Shown here piece after piece: positions 45,129 to 53,468 of a stretch of DNA of 64,000 bases. The position numbers and the translations under genes were made by a program. This DNA is from Fusobacterium perfoetens ATCC 29250 (GTDB taxonomy: Bacteria > Fusobacteriota > Fusobacteriia > Fusobacteriales > Fusobacteriaceae), in assembly GCF_000622245.1 (NCBI RefSeq), contig NZ_JHXW01000004.1:1-64000 (forward strand), read 5' to 3'. How positions within the stretch are numbered: the first letter of the stretch is position 1; every line of letters begins with the position of its first letter. The notes under the pieces are model-generated. The model was not told where the DNA came from and did no database searches. It saw only the letters and a list, made by a program, of their open reading frames with translations.

Positions 45129-46841
45129 ATGATTAAAAGATTTTTAAGTTATTACAAACCATTTAAAAAAATTTTTATTTTAGATATGTTAGCTTCTTTT
45201 TTAATTGCTTGTTTAGGTATGCTTTATCCTATAACTACAAGAGTAATGTTAAATAATTTAATTCCAAATAAAAATTATAAAATGATTTATATATTTGGAT
45301 TTATTTTACTTGTAACTTATGTTATAAGAATGTTACTTAGATATTTTGTTCAATACTATGGACATATTATGGGTGTAAAAATGCAAGCTCAAATGAGAAG
45401 TGAAATGTTTAAAAAAATTCAAAAATTACCATACTCTTATTATGATAACCATGAAACAGGAAAAATTATGTCCAGAATGACAAATGATTTAATGGATATT
45501 AGCGAATTAGCTCATCATGCTCCTGAAAACTTTTTTATTTTTGGAATTATGATTGTGGGTTCTTTTATCTATTTACTAACTATTGAAAAAACTCTTACTC
45601 TTATTATTTTTACTTGTGTTCCTGTAATGATAATAGTTTCTGCCACTTTTAAAAATAGAATGAGAGATGCTTTTATGGAAAGTAGAAAAAGTATTGCTGT
45701 TATTAATGCTTCCCTAGAAAGTAGTATTTCTGGAATAAGAGTTACAAAGGCTTTTAACAACTCAGAGATTGAACAAGAAAAATTTGAAATTGGAAATAGT
45801 GAATTTGTAGAAGCTAGAAGAAAAGCTTACAAAGCTATGGGACAATTTTTTTCATCTACTACTTTTATAACAGATTTTTTCAATGTTATTGTACTTATAG
45901 CTGGTGGGATTTTTCTTTTTCAAAATAAAATAAGCTCTGGAGATTATGCAACTTTTATTATATCTGTAAATCTTTTTATAACTCCTCTTACAAAACTTAT
46001 TGATTTTACAGAACAATACCAAAATGGTATTACAGGATTTAAAAGATTTTTAGAAATTATGGATGAAACTCCTGAAAAAAATCCTGAAAATCCTATTGAA
46101 TTAAAAAATGTAGTTGGAAATATAGAGTTTAAAAATGTTTCTTTTTCTTATAACGACTCTAAACAAATATTAAAAAATCTTTCTTTCTCTATTCCTGCTG
46201 GTAAAAAAATTGCCTTAGTTGGACCTAGTGGAGAGGGTAAAACTACCATCTGCCATTTAATACCTAAATTTTATAAAATAAATTCTGGAGAAATCACTAT
46301 AGATGGAATTGATATTAATAAAATCAGTTTAGAATCCTTAAGAAGTCATATAGGAATTGTTCAACAAGATGTGTATCTTTTTGGTGGAACTATAAAAGAA
46401 AATATTCTTTATGGAAATCCTAAAGCTACTGATGAAGAAATTTATGAAGCTGCTAAAAAGTCTAATATTCATGATTATATTATGTCCCTAGAAAAAGGAT
46501 ATGATACTGAAATTGGAGAAAGAGGGGTAAAACTTTCTGGTGGACAAAAACAAAGATTATCTATTGCTAGAGTTTTCTTAAAAAATCCAGCTATATTGAT
46601 ATTAGATGAAGCTACAAGTGCTTTAGATAATACTACAGAAATATTTATTCAAAAAGAATTAGAAGAACTTTCTAAAGGTAGAACTACTTTAGTAGTTGCT
46701 CATAGATTATCCACTATAAAAAATGCTGATGAAATCTTTGTTATTTTAAATGGCGATATTCAAGAAAGAGGAAATCATCAGGAATTATTAGATAAAAAAG
46801 GAATTTATTTTGATTTATATTCTTCTATGTTTAATAAATAA
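45129..46841 (+). CDS. ABC exporter, fused permease and ATPase
   Basis: The start at 45129 follows AGAGGG; the longer frame from a TTG at 45039 has no ribosome site. The 570-residue half-transporter has six membrane spans (about 15-300) and a nucleotide-binding domain (from about 335) with Walker A GPSGEGKTT, signature LSGGQKQRLSIARVF and Walker B ILILDEATSALD. It is of the MsbA/multidrug export type; the substrate is not clear. A partner gene is not adjacent, so it is likely a homodimer. Confidence 0.93.
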   Translation: MIKRFLSYYKPFKKIFILDMLASFLIACLGMLYPITTRVMLNNLIPNKNYKMIYIFGFILLVTYVIRMLLRYFVQYYGHIMGVKMQAQMRSEMFKKIQKLPYSYYDNHETGKIMSRMTNDLMDISELAHHAPENFFIFGIMIVGSFIYLLTIEKTLTLIIFTCVPVMIIVSATFKNRMRDAFMESRKSIAVINASLESSISGIRVTKAFNNSEIEQEKFEIGNSEFVEARRKAYKAMGQFFSSTTFITDFFNVIVLIAGGIFLFQNKISSGDYATFIISVNLFITPLTKLIDFTEQYQNGITGFKRFLEIMDETPEKNPENPIELKNVVGNIEFKNVSFSYNDSKQILKNLSFSIPAGKKIALVGPSGEGKTTICHLIPKFYKINSGEITIDGIDINKISLESLRSHIGIVQQDVYLFGGTIKENILYGNPKATDEEIYEAAKKSNIHDYIMSLEKGYDTEIGERGVKLSGGQKQRLSIARVFLKNPAILILDEATSALDNTTEIFIQKELEELSKGRTTLVVAHRLSTIKNADEIFVILNGDIQERGNHQELLDKKGIYFDLYSSMFNK

Positions 46842-46870
46842 TTCATATAAATTTATTTTTTTATAAAATA

Positions 46871-47075
46871 AAGGGACTACATATAAAATTGTTAATAAAA
46901 AATAAAATTTTCGTAATTGAAAAATATTTTCGTAATTTATGAAATGAGCTGAACGCTAAAAAATGACACTGTTTGAACGAAGTGAGTTTGTCATTTTTAG
47001 TGAAGCGAATAAAATAAATAGAAAATATTTTTATGGAGATAAATTTTATTTTTATAACATAATTTATAGTCCCTT
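46871..47075. repeat. Palindromic element copy 1 within a terminator hairpin
   Basis: Positions 46882-47058 form a 177-bp sequence that recurs in reverse at 50998-51174 with one visible difference. Its two halves are imperfectly complementary, so it folds as a long hairpin with the tip at about 46958-47002. The unit is framed by GGGACTA (46873-46879) and TAGTCCC (47067-47073), a stem not shared with the other copy. It lies between convergent genes. Confidence 0.9.
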
Positions 47076-47080
47076 ATTTT

Positions 47081-47863
47081 TTATCTATCTTTCATATGAA
47101 TTATTTTTTCTTTTTCATTTTTTACTGATAATATTTCTGATAAAATATCCACAGCAATTTCATAAGGAGTTCCATCTGATAAGTTTAAACCTATTGGAGA
47201 AAAAAATCTATCTTCTGGTATTTCATAGCCATCTTTTATAAGATTATCTCTCATCTCTTGAACTTTTTTTCTACTTCCAATTACTCCTAAATATCTAAAT
47301 TGTTTTTTTAATATTTTCTTTACTGCTATTAAATCAGATTTATGTCCTTTTGTCACAACTACATAATAACTTTCACTATTTTCTGGAAGATTCTCTAATA
47401 AATTTTCAAAATCTCCAACAATAATATTTTCTATATTTTCAGAATCTTCTCTATCATCTAAAATAACAGTTTCAAAACTAGATTCTTTTAAAAGTCCATA
47501 TAATTTTTTACCAACATGACCTGCTCCAACTATTATTATTCTTTCACTTGGTTTTAAAAATTTTATAAACCCTTTTATTCTTCCACCACAAGTCATACCA
47601 ATTGTATTTTTTCCATCTTGAGTTAAATCAAAATCAAAAATTTTATTTTCACCTTTTTCTATACACTCTCTTGATAACTCTATAGCTTTATACTCTGCCA
47701 TTCCTCCACCAATAGTTCCTATTGTTTTATCTTTTGTAACTCCCATTATAGCTCCAGATTTTCTTGGAGTAGCCCCAAAAGATTCTACCAAAGTTACAAG
47801 AGCACATTTTTCTCCCTTTTTTACATTATCATAAAGATTTTTTAATATATCAATTTCAGTCAT
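47081..47863 (-). CDS. XdhC/CoxI family protein
   Basis: The 260-residue protein has an N-terminal XdhC_CoxI domain (VTLVESFGATPRKSGAIMGV, near 22) and a C-terminal Rossmann-like XdhC domain (RIIIVGAGHVGKKLYGLL, near 108; YLGVIGSRKK). XdhC-type proteins insert or sulfurate the molybdenum cofactor of xanthine dehydrogenase-family enzymes. It is 15 nt from the YqeB-like gene, so they form an operon. No hydroxylase genes are in the window. Confidence 0.93.
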   Translation of the reverse strand: MTEIDILKNLYDNVKKGEKCALVTLVESFGATPRKSGAIMGVTKDKTIGTIGGGMAEYKAIELSRECIEKGENKIFDFDLTQDGKNTIGMTCGGRIKGFIKFLKPSERIIIVGAGHVGKKLYGLLKESSFETVILDDREDSENIENIIVGDFENLLENLPENSESYYVVVTKGHKSDLIAVKKILKKQFRYLGVIGSRKKVQEMRDNLIKDGYEIPEDRFFSPIGLNLSDGTPYEIAVDILSEILSVKNEKEKIIHMKDR

Positions 47864-47878
47864 TTTTATATCTCCTAT

Positions 47879-48685
47879 CTAAAATATCTTTTCATTTTTT
47901 TCTTTCAATCTTATCATTATTCCATGTAATACAGCTCCACCTAAAGTTCTTGCCTTATCAGAAATAGTGAAACAATTTTCTTTTTCCTCTTCTCTAGGAT
48001 CAATATCTCCTATTTTCATTTTATCTTTTACATAATAACCATCTCTTATTAAACCTCTTAAAACTCCTGAAATAGTTCCATAAACAGGTTCTCTATCAAC
48101 ATATCCTAATATTTCTCTAGCTTCTACCCTATCACCTATTTTTTTTACTCCTCTAAATATTCCCTCTTTTGGAGAATAAATAACTCTTTCTTTAGAAACT
48201 CCCTTTATTTCTCCAGGAATTCCTGTATTTTTCAAAGCTTCTCCCTCTCTTATAATTCTTCCTAATTTATGTCCTCTCATTGTTTCAACAACAATATCTA
48301 CATCTTTTCCAGCTATAAATCCTGGGCCTAATCCTATTGTTATTGGAGCCATCTCTTTTTTAGTTCCAAGATTTTTTTTTGCAATTATACAATCTACTAA
48401 TATATTTGGTTTTATTTTTTCAATAATTTTACAATCTTCATCAATCATTATAGGAACAATATTTTCTTCCCAAGCTTTGTATATTTCATTTTCATTTTCA
48501 ACTTTTCTACAAATTATATTTTCAACCTCTGTTTCCCCATCATAAATTGCTTCTGAAAAAGCAACTGTTCTTCTTATAGCACTTGGTTTTTCTATTTCTA
48601 AAATTAAAACTTTAAATCCTGAAGTATGAAGAACTTCTACAACTCCTGTAGCTAAATCTCCTCCACCTCTAACTATAACTTTCAT
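47879..48685 (-). CDS. EF2563-family selenium-dependent Mo hydroxylase maturation protein (YqeB-like)
   Basis: The start at 48685 is preceded by AAAGGTGAGG; a GTG at 48697 is inside that site. The 268-residue protein begins KVIVRGGGDLATGVVEVLHTSG, the family signature, and has LGPGFIAGKDVDIVVETMRGHKLGR in the middle. This family is linked to selenium-dependent molybdenum hydroxylases. With XdhC it forms a cofactor maturation pair, whose client enzymes would lie elsewhere in the genome. Confidence 0.92.
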   Translation of the reverse strand: MKVIVRGGGDLATGVVEVLHTSGFKVLILEIEKPSAIRRTVAFSEAIYDGETEVENIICRKVENENEIYKAWEENIVPIMIDEDCKIIEKIKPNILVDCIIAKKNLGTKKEMAPITIGLGPGFIAGKDVDIVVETMRGHKLGRIIREGEALKNTGIPGEIKGVSKERVIYSPKEGIFRGVKKIGDRVEAREILGYVDREPVYGTISGVLRGLIRDGYYVKDKMKIGDIDPREEEKENCFTISDKARTLGGAVLHGIMIRLKEKNEKIF

Positions 48686-48756
48686 TTTATACCTCACCTT
48701 TTTATTTTATTTTTTATTATACCATAAAAAAATTTTTTTGTATTTTACAAAAAATT

Positions 48757-48792
48757 TAAAAAGGGCATTACTATTTTAGTAATACCCTTTAA
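48757..48792 (-). terminator. Terminator after glmS
   Basis: AAAGGGCATTACT (48760-48772) pairs with AGTAATACCCTTT (48778-48790) with one mismatch; a minus-strand T-run follows. Confidence 0.85.
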
Positions 48793-48807
48793 TTATTAAA
48801 TTTATTT

Positions 48808-50634
48808 TTATTCAACAGTAACAGATTTTGCTAAATTTCTTGGTTTGTCAACATCTAATCCCTTATGAACTGCTGTATAATAAGCTAATAATTGTAATGG
48901 AACTACTGATAATACAGGAGTTAATAACATTCCATTATTATTTACTATTATAACTTCATCAGAAACATCTATAACTTCTTTATGAGTTTCTTTTGTAACA
49001 GAAATTACATAGGCCCCTCTTGCTCTAACTTCTTTAATATTAGAAGCAACTTTCTCTACCATAGAATCTTGTGTAGAAACCACAACAACCATAGTTCCTT
49101 CTTCTATGAGAGCTATTGGTCCATGTTTTAATTCTCCAGCAGGGAAAGCCTCTGTATGAATGTAACTTATCTCTTTCATTTTTAGAGAACCTTCTTTTGC
49201 TGTTTTATCATCAATTCCTCTTCCTAAATAAAATCCTCTATCTTTTTTATAAATATTTTTAGCTATATTAGAAATTTTTTCTTTTTGAAGAAGAATATTT
49301 CCAACATTTTCAGGTAATTTATAAACATCATCTAAATATTTTTGTAATTCTTCTTCTGTTATTTTTTTATTTCTATAAGCAAGATATAGAGAAATTAAAT
49401 ACATTGTAACAACTTGTGTTGTATAAGCTTTTGTAGAAGCTACTGAAATTTCAACTCCAGCTAATGTATAGATTACAACATCAGCTTCTCTTGAAATAGT
49501 AGAACCAAGTACATTTGTTATAGCTATTGTTGTTGCCCCTTTACTTTTTGCAAGTTTTAAAGCCATTAAAGTATCTAAAGTTTCTCCAGATTGACTTAAA
49601 AATATGACTAAACTTTTTTCATCAAGGAATGGGTCATTGTATCTAAATTCAGAAGCTATATCAACATTTGTTCTCAATCCATTTATTTTTTTAAAGAAAA
49701 ACTCCCCTTGAAGTCCAGCATGATAAGCTGTACCACAAGCAATAATATGAATTTCATTAAATTTATTAAAATCTATATTATCAAAAGCTTTTCCAAAATT
49801 AATATGCCCCTCTACATCTATATAAGCTGATAAAGTTTTTTCTATCATTTGAGGTTGTTCTTCTATTTCTTTTAACATAAAATGTGGATAACCATTTTTT
49901 GTAGCTTGGTCCATATCCCACTCTATTTTTGTAATCTCTTTATTTACAATATTTTTATTTTTATCTAAAACTGTAACCTTATCTTCTTCTATAAGAGCTA
50001 CTTCTCCATTATCTAAGAAAATTACATCTCTAGTATATTTTAAAATTGCTGGTACATCAGAAGCTATAAACTTTTTATTTTCTCCAATTCCAATAATTAA
50101 AGGACTTTCTTTTCTAGCACAAATTATTTTATTTGGATAGTCTTTATGAATAATTCCTAGAGCATAACTTCCTCTAATTCTTTCTTTTACTTTAAACATA
50201 GTTTCAATTAAATCACCTGTATAAAGTTCAGAAAAAAGTTGTGATACAACTTCAGTATCTGTATCAGAATTAAAAATATATCCTTTTTTTATAAGTTCAT
50301 CTTTTAATACAGAATAATTTTCTATAATTCCATTGTGAACAACAGCAACTTTCCCATCATTACTACAATGTGGATGAGCATTTCTGTCTGTTGGATTCCC
50401 GTGAGTAGCCCATCTTGTATGTCCAATTCCTACATTAGAAAAAACATCTTTTTCTTTTAATGAGTTTACAAGATTTTCTAATTTTCCACTTTTCTTTTCT
50501 AAAAATATCTCTCCATTTTCTACAACAGCAATTCCAGCTGAATCATAACCTCTATACTCTAACTTACTAAGTCCGTCTAAGATTATTTCAACAGCCTTCT
50601 CATCATTTCCTACATATCCTACAATTCCACACAT
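48808..50634 (-). CDS. glmS: Glutamine--fructose-6-phosphate transaminase (isomerizing)
   Basis: The start at 50634 follows GAGGAGGA and gives the required N-terminal Met-Cys (MCGIVGYVG), where Cys2 is the glutaminase nucleophile; the upstream extension to 50670 is rejected. The 608-residue protein has the Ntn glutaminase domain (GHTRWATHG, HNGIIENY) and two SIS isomerase domains (ACGTAYHAG, SQSGETLDT, ELKHGPIALI). It makes glucosamine 6-phosphate for peptidoglycan and LPS. A glmS ribozyme lies in its leader. Confidence 0.98.
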   Translation of the reverse strand: MCGIVGYVGNDEKAVEIILDGLSKLEYRGYDSAGIAVVENGEIFLEKKSGKLENLVNSLKEKDVFSNVGIGHTRWATHGNPTDRNAHPHCSNDGKVAVVHNGIIENYSVLKDELIKKGYIFNSDTDTEVVSQLFSELYTGDLIETMFKVKERIRGSYALGIIHKDYPNKIICARKESPLIIGIGENKKFIASDVPAILKYTRDVIFLDNGEVALIEEDKVTVLDKNKNIVNKEITKIEWDMDQATKNGYPHFMLKEIEEQPQMIEKTLSAYIDVEGHINFGKAFDNIDFNKFNEIHIIACGTAYHAGLQGEFFFKKINGLRTNVDIASEFRYNDPFLDEKSLVIFLSQSGETLDTLMALKLAKSKGATTIAITNVLGSTISREADVVIYTLAGVEISVASTKAYTTQVVTMYLISLYLAYRNKKITEEELQKYLDDVYKLPENVGNILLQKEKISNIAKNIYKKDRGFYLGRGIDDKTAKEGSLKMKEISYIHTEAFPAGELKHGPIALIEEGTMVVVVSTQDSMVEKVASNIKEVRARGAYVISVTKETHKEVIDVSDEVIIVNNNGMLLTPVLSVVPLQLLAYYTAVHKGLDVDKPRNLAKSVTVE

Positions 50635-50689
50635 AAAAAAATCCTCCTCAATATAAATTTTTGTACACAAAAAAATACTTTAGGAGAAT

Positions 50690-50820
50690 ATTGTGGTTAT
50701 CCTTTTGTCCTACAAATCACTCTGTAGTTTTGTAGATAACGGTTACAACTACCTCTGAGACACCCGCCGAATTTTCGATAATCTCAGTCCTCGTCAACTA
50801 TAAAAATAGTTCTGGCGCTT
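50690..50820 (-). ncRNA. glmS ribozyme riboswitch
   Basis: The minus strand reads AGCGCCAGAACU, then UAGUUGACGAGGACUGAG, UAUCGAAAAUUCGGCGGGUGUCUCAG, the conserved core of the glmS ribozyme (P1, P2, P2.1 region). Further pairs (GUUAUC/GAUAAC and CUACAAA/UUUGUAG) form the peripheral stems to about 50690. Cleavage is expected between A50819 and G50818. Glucosamine 6-phosphate acts as cofactor for self-cleavage, which lowers glmS expression. Confidence 0.96.
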
Positions 50821-50824
50821 CTAT

Positions 50825-50840
50825 TTACATTTTCTCCTCA
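50825..50840 (-). other. Start-stop mini-ORF (ATG TAA) ahead of the glmS ribozyme
   Basis: A strong SD (GAGGAGA, minus strand 50840-50834) is followed by ATGTAA at 50830-50825, about six bases before the ribozyme cleavage site. It could park a ribosome on the 5' fragment or be accidental. Confidence 0.35.
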
Positions 50841-50863
50841 AGATTTTTAACAATGTTTTTTTT

Positions 50864-50892
50864 ATTATATCAATTTTTTATTGGCATTTCAA
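50864..50892 (-). promoter_or_regulatory. glmS promoter
   Basis: On the minus strand TTGAAA (50892-50887) and TATAAT (50869-50864) are spaced by 17 bp, about 45 bp before the ribozyme cleavage site. Confidence 0.8.
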
Positions 50893-50979
50893 CTAAAAAA
50901 CAAATAGATAGTTGAAAATCAAATAAAATTAACAAATAATTTTTATAAAAATTTAATAAAAAATTATTTCTATAAAAAA

Positions 50980-51186
50980 GTTGTTGTAAAATTTTTGGTT
51001 ATAAAAATAAAATTTATCTCCATAAAAATATTTTCTATTTATTTTATTCGCTTCACTAAAAATGACAAACTCACTTCGTTCAAACAGTGTCATTTTTTAG
51101 CGTTCAGCTCATTTCATAAATTACGAAAATATTTTTCAATTACGAAAATTTTATTTATTATTAACAATTTTATAAATACAACAACC
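50980..51186. repeat. Palindromic element copy 2 within a terminator hairpin
   Basis: Positions 50998-51174 are the reverse complement of 46882-47058 (one visible mismatch in 177). The unit is framed by GTTGTTGTA (50980-50988) and TACAACAAC (51177-51185). On the minus strand the outer stem is followed by a T-run, so the frame looks like the terminator of the class V aminotransferase gene with the element in its loop. Confidence 0.9.
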
Positions 51187-51198
51187 TATTTTATTTTT

Positions 51199-52293
51199 TT
51201 ATTTTAGAATTTCTTTGATAGCCTCAACTACTCTATCAATATATTCTAACTTAGCTCCCTCTCCCATATGCCCTATTCTTAAAATATATTTTTCATATTC
51301 TCCATATGAGCTAGCTATCATTATTTTATATTCATCTTTTAATTTTTTTATAAATTCTTTTGTAGTATACCCTTCTGGCACATAAAAAGCTGTCACTGTT
51401 GAAGCATAATCATTTTCTAAATAAAGTTTTAAACCTAATTTTTCTATATTTTCTCTACAATATTTAGAAACTTCTTTATGTCTTTTTACAACTTTTTCTA
51501 TTCCCTCATCTAAAAGATTATCTATAGCTTTATCTAATCCCATTATATCACTAGCAGGCATTGTATATGGAAAAAGTTTTTCTTCAACACAATTTTCCCA
51601 ATAAGATAAATTACAATAGAAAGAGTTTATTGGAGTTCTTCTATTTTTTATAATTTTCCAAGCTTCATCACTTACTGATAAAATTGTTAATCCTGGTGGT
51701 GCTGAAAAAACTTTTTGAGAACCACCTAAAGCAATATCTACTCCCCAATCTTTAACATTAAAAAATTCTCCACCAATAGCAGCTACTGTATCTACTACTG
51801 TTAATATTCCTTTAGATTTTAATAATTTACAAATATTTTCAACATCATTTAAAACTCCTGTAGGAGTATCACAATGTACAACAGTAGCAAATTTAAAGTT
51901 ACTATCTTTTTCTAAAAACTCTTTTAATTTTTCAATATCAATCCCACATTTTGTATCTCCAAGAAATTTTACAACCTCTCCACCATATGGTGTAATAAGT
52001 CCTTCAAATCCCTCTCCAAAAAGTCCATTGGCTATAACAAGAACTCTATCTCCTTTTTCTGTAAGTGAAGCACAAGCAGCATCTAATCCTACCATTCCTT
52101 CTCCACTCATTATAACTATATTTTTCTTTTCACTTCCAAATACTTTTGAAAATTTTTCTCTCAATTCATCATAAAAAATAAAAAAATCTTCATCAATATC
52201 TGGATTTCCGAAAAATTTACTTCTAGCTTCTAAGACATTTTCTCTAACAATAGTTGGTCCTGGTGTCATCATTAAATAATTTGGTCTATACAT
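51199..52293 (-). CDS. Class V PLP-dependent aminotransferase (alanine-glyoxylate/serine-pyruvate type)
   Basis: The 364-residue protein starts NYLMMTPGPTIVRENVLEAR, the common opening of this family. VDTVAAIGGEFFNVKDWGVDIALGGSQKVFSAPPG contains the PLP lysine (near 197). PHB family members transfer amino groups between alanine, serine or ureidoglycine and glyoxylate or pyruvate; the exact reaction is not settled. AGGAGG precedes the start. It is 44 nt from bioB, and a terminator/element follows it. Confidence 0.9.
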   Translation of the reverse strand: MYRPNYLMMTPGPTIVRENVLEARSKFFGNPDIDEDFFIFYDELREKFSKVFGSEKKNIVIMSGEGMVGLDAACASLTEKGDRVLVIANGLFGEGFEGLITPYGGEVVKFLGDTKCGIDIEKLKEFLEKDSNFKFATVVHCDTPTGVLNDVENICKLLKSKGILTVVDTVAAIGGEFFNVKDWGVDIALGGSQKVFSAPPGLTILSVSDEAWKIIKNRRTPINSFYCNLSYWENCVEEKLFPYTMPASDIMGLDKAIDNLLDEGIEKVVKRHKEVSKYCRENIEKLGLKLYLENDYASTVTAFYVPEGYTTKEFIKKLKDEYKIMIASSYGEYEKYILRIGHMGEGAKLEYIDRVVEAIKEILK

Positions 52294-52337
52294 CTTTCCT
52301 CCTAAAGTTCAAAATTTTTCTTATTATAGCATATTTT

Positions 52338-53306
52338 TTATGATTTCCAAATCTTTTTTAAATTTTCTATAAATTTAAAATCATCTTCTACACTTCTTCC
52401 TTTTATTGTTAAATACCCACCAATCATAAGTCCATTGGCTCCAGCTAAAAAGGCACTTCCCATAAAATCTTTTAAGATACTCTCTCTTCCAGCTACAACT
52501 TTTATATTTTTATCTTTAAGAATAAGTCTGTATATAGCAATAGTTTTTAAAATTTCATCAACACTTAAAACTTCTCTATCTCCATGTGGAGTTCCTTTAA
52601 TTGGATTTAAAATATTAAGAGGAATAGCATCAACACCTAATTCTTTACAAGTAAATGCCATATCAATTCTATCTTCCCAAGTTTCTCCCATTCCAATTAT
52701 TCCACCACAACAAACTTTCATTCCAACTTTTTGAGCTGCTTTAATTGTTTCTACTCTATCTAAAACATTATGAGTTGTGGCAACTATATCTTTATATGCT
52801 TTTATAGAAGTTTGTAAATTTGAATGAAATCTTACAACTCCAGCTTCTTTTAAAGTTTTTAATTCATCTTCATTTAAAAGTCCTATTGAACAACAAATTT
52901 CTATATTTTCCTTTGACATATCTTCAGCAAATTTTTTTATTGTTTCATAATCTTTTGTTCCCTTTTGTATCCCTTTACCACTTGTTACAATAGCAAATCT
53001 ATCACTATTATGGGCAATAGCCTCCTTACACTCATTTTCTAAAACTTCTAAATCTTTTAATGGATAAGTCTCTATACAAGTATTATATTTTTCTGACTGA
53101 GCACAGAATTTACAATCTTCTGAGCATTTTCCAGATTTTGCATTTGTTATTGTACAAGTTTCTATTTTATTTCCACAATATTTTTCTCTTACTTCATTGG
53201 CTACATTAAATAATTCTAAAAGTTTACTTCCTTTTAATTGGCATAACTCCAAAGCTTCTTCTTTTGTAATCTCTTCATCTATATATTTTCTAATATTTAA
53301 TTCCAT
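52338..53306 (-). CDS. bioB: Biotin synthase
   Basis: The 322-residue radical SAM enzyme inserts sulfur into dethiobiotin. The SAM cluster motif CSEDCKFCAQS (near 61-71) and NLQTS, CCGGIIGMGETWEDR and GANGLMIGGYLT are visible. It is far from the bioDAFGC operon but has its own BirA-like box and is followed by an aminotransferase gene, perhaps in the same transcript. AAGGAGTG precedes the start. Confidence 0.97.
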   Translation of the reverse strand: MELNIRKYIDEEITKEEALELCQLKGSKLLELFNVANEVREKYCGNKIETCTITNAKSGKCSEDCKFCAQSEKYNTCIETYPLKDLEVLENECKEAIAHNSDRFAIVTSGKGIQKGTKDYETIKKFAEDMSKENIEICCSIGLLNEDELKTLKEAGVVRFHSNLQTSIKAYKDIVATTHNVLDRVETIKAAQKVGMKVCCGGIIGMGETWEDRIDMAFTCKELGVDAIPLNILNPIKGTPHGDREVLSVDEILKTIAIYRLILKDKNIKVVAGRESILKDFMGSAFLAGANGLMIGGYLTIKGRSVEDDFKFIENLKKIWKS

Positions 53307-53354
53307 ATGACACTCCTTAATTATTTTTTTATATGATATATTATTTGAAAAAAA

Positions 53355-53386
53355 TAGTAAACCAATTTTATTTTAAAAGTTAACAT
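53355..53386. promoter_or_regulatory. BirA operator candidate upstream of bioB
   Basis: TAGTAAACC (53355-53363) and AGTTAACAT (53378-53386), 14 bp apart, match the inverted BirA box halves TTGTAAACC and GGTTTACAA in eight and six of nine positions. On the minus strand a TTTACT/TATCAT pair spaced by 17 bp overlaps the right half, giving a simple repression model. Confidence 0.6.
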
Positions 53387-53468
53387 TTAGAAAAATAAAT
53401 TTTTTTATTTATTTTTTTAGAAAATATATGTATAATATTTTATATTGATTTTATTTTGGAGGTTTTTT

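Noticed and set aside
46963-47241. Open frame of 92 codons over the repeat and the xdhC-like end
   Set aside because: It lies in the palindromic element and antisense to a clear gene; no ribosome site and no family resemblance.
50635-50670. Upstream extension of GlmS
   Set aside because: GlmS needs Cys2 right after the initiator Met; the SD also supports 50634.
50995-51207. Open frame of 70 codons across the second repeat copy
   Set aside because: It consists of the repeat sequence read in the other direction, without any protein-like features.
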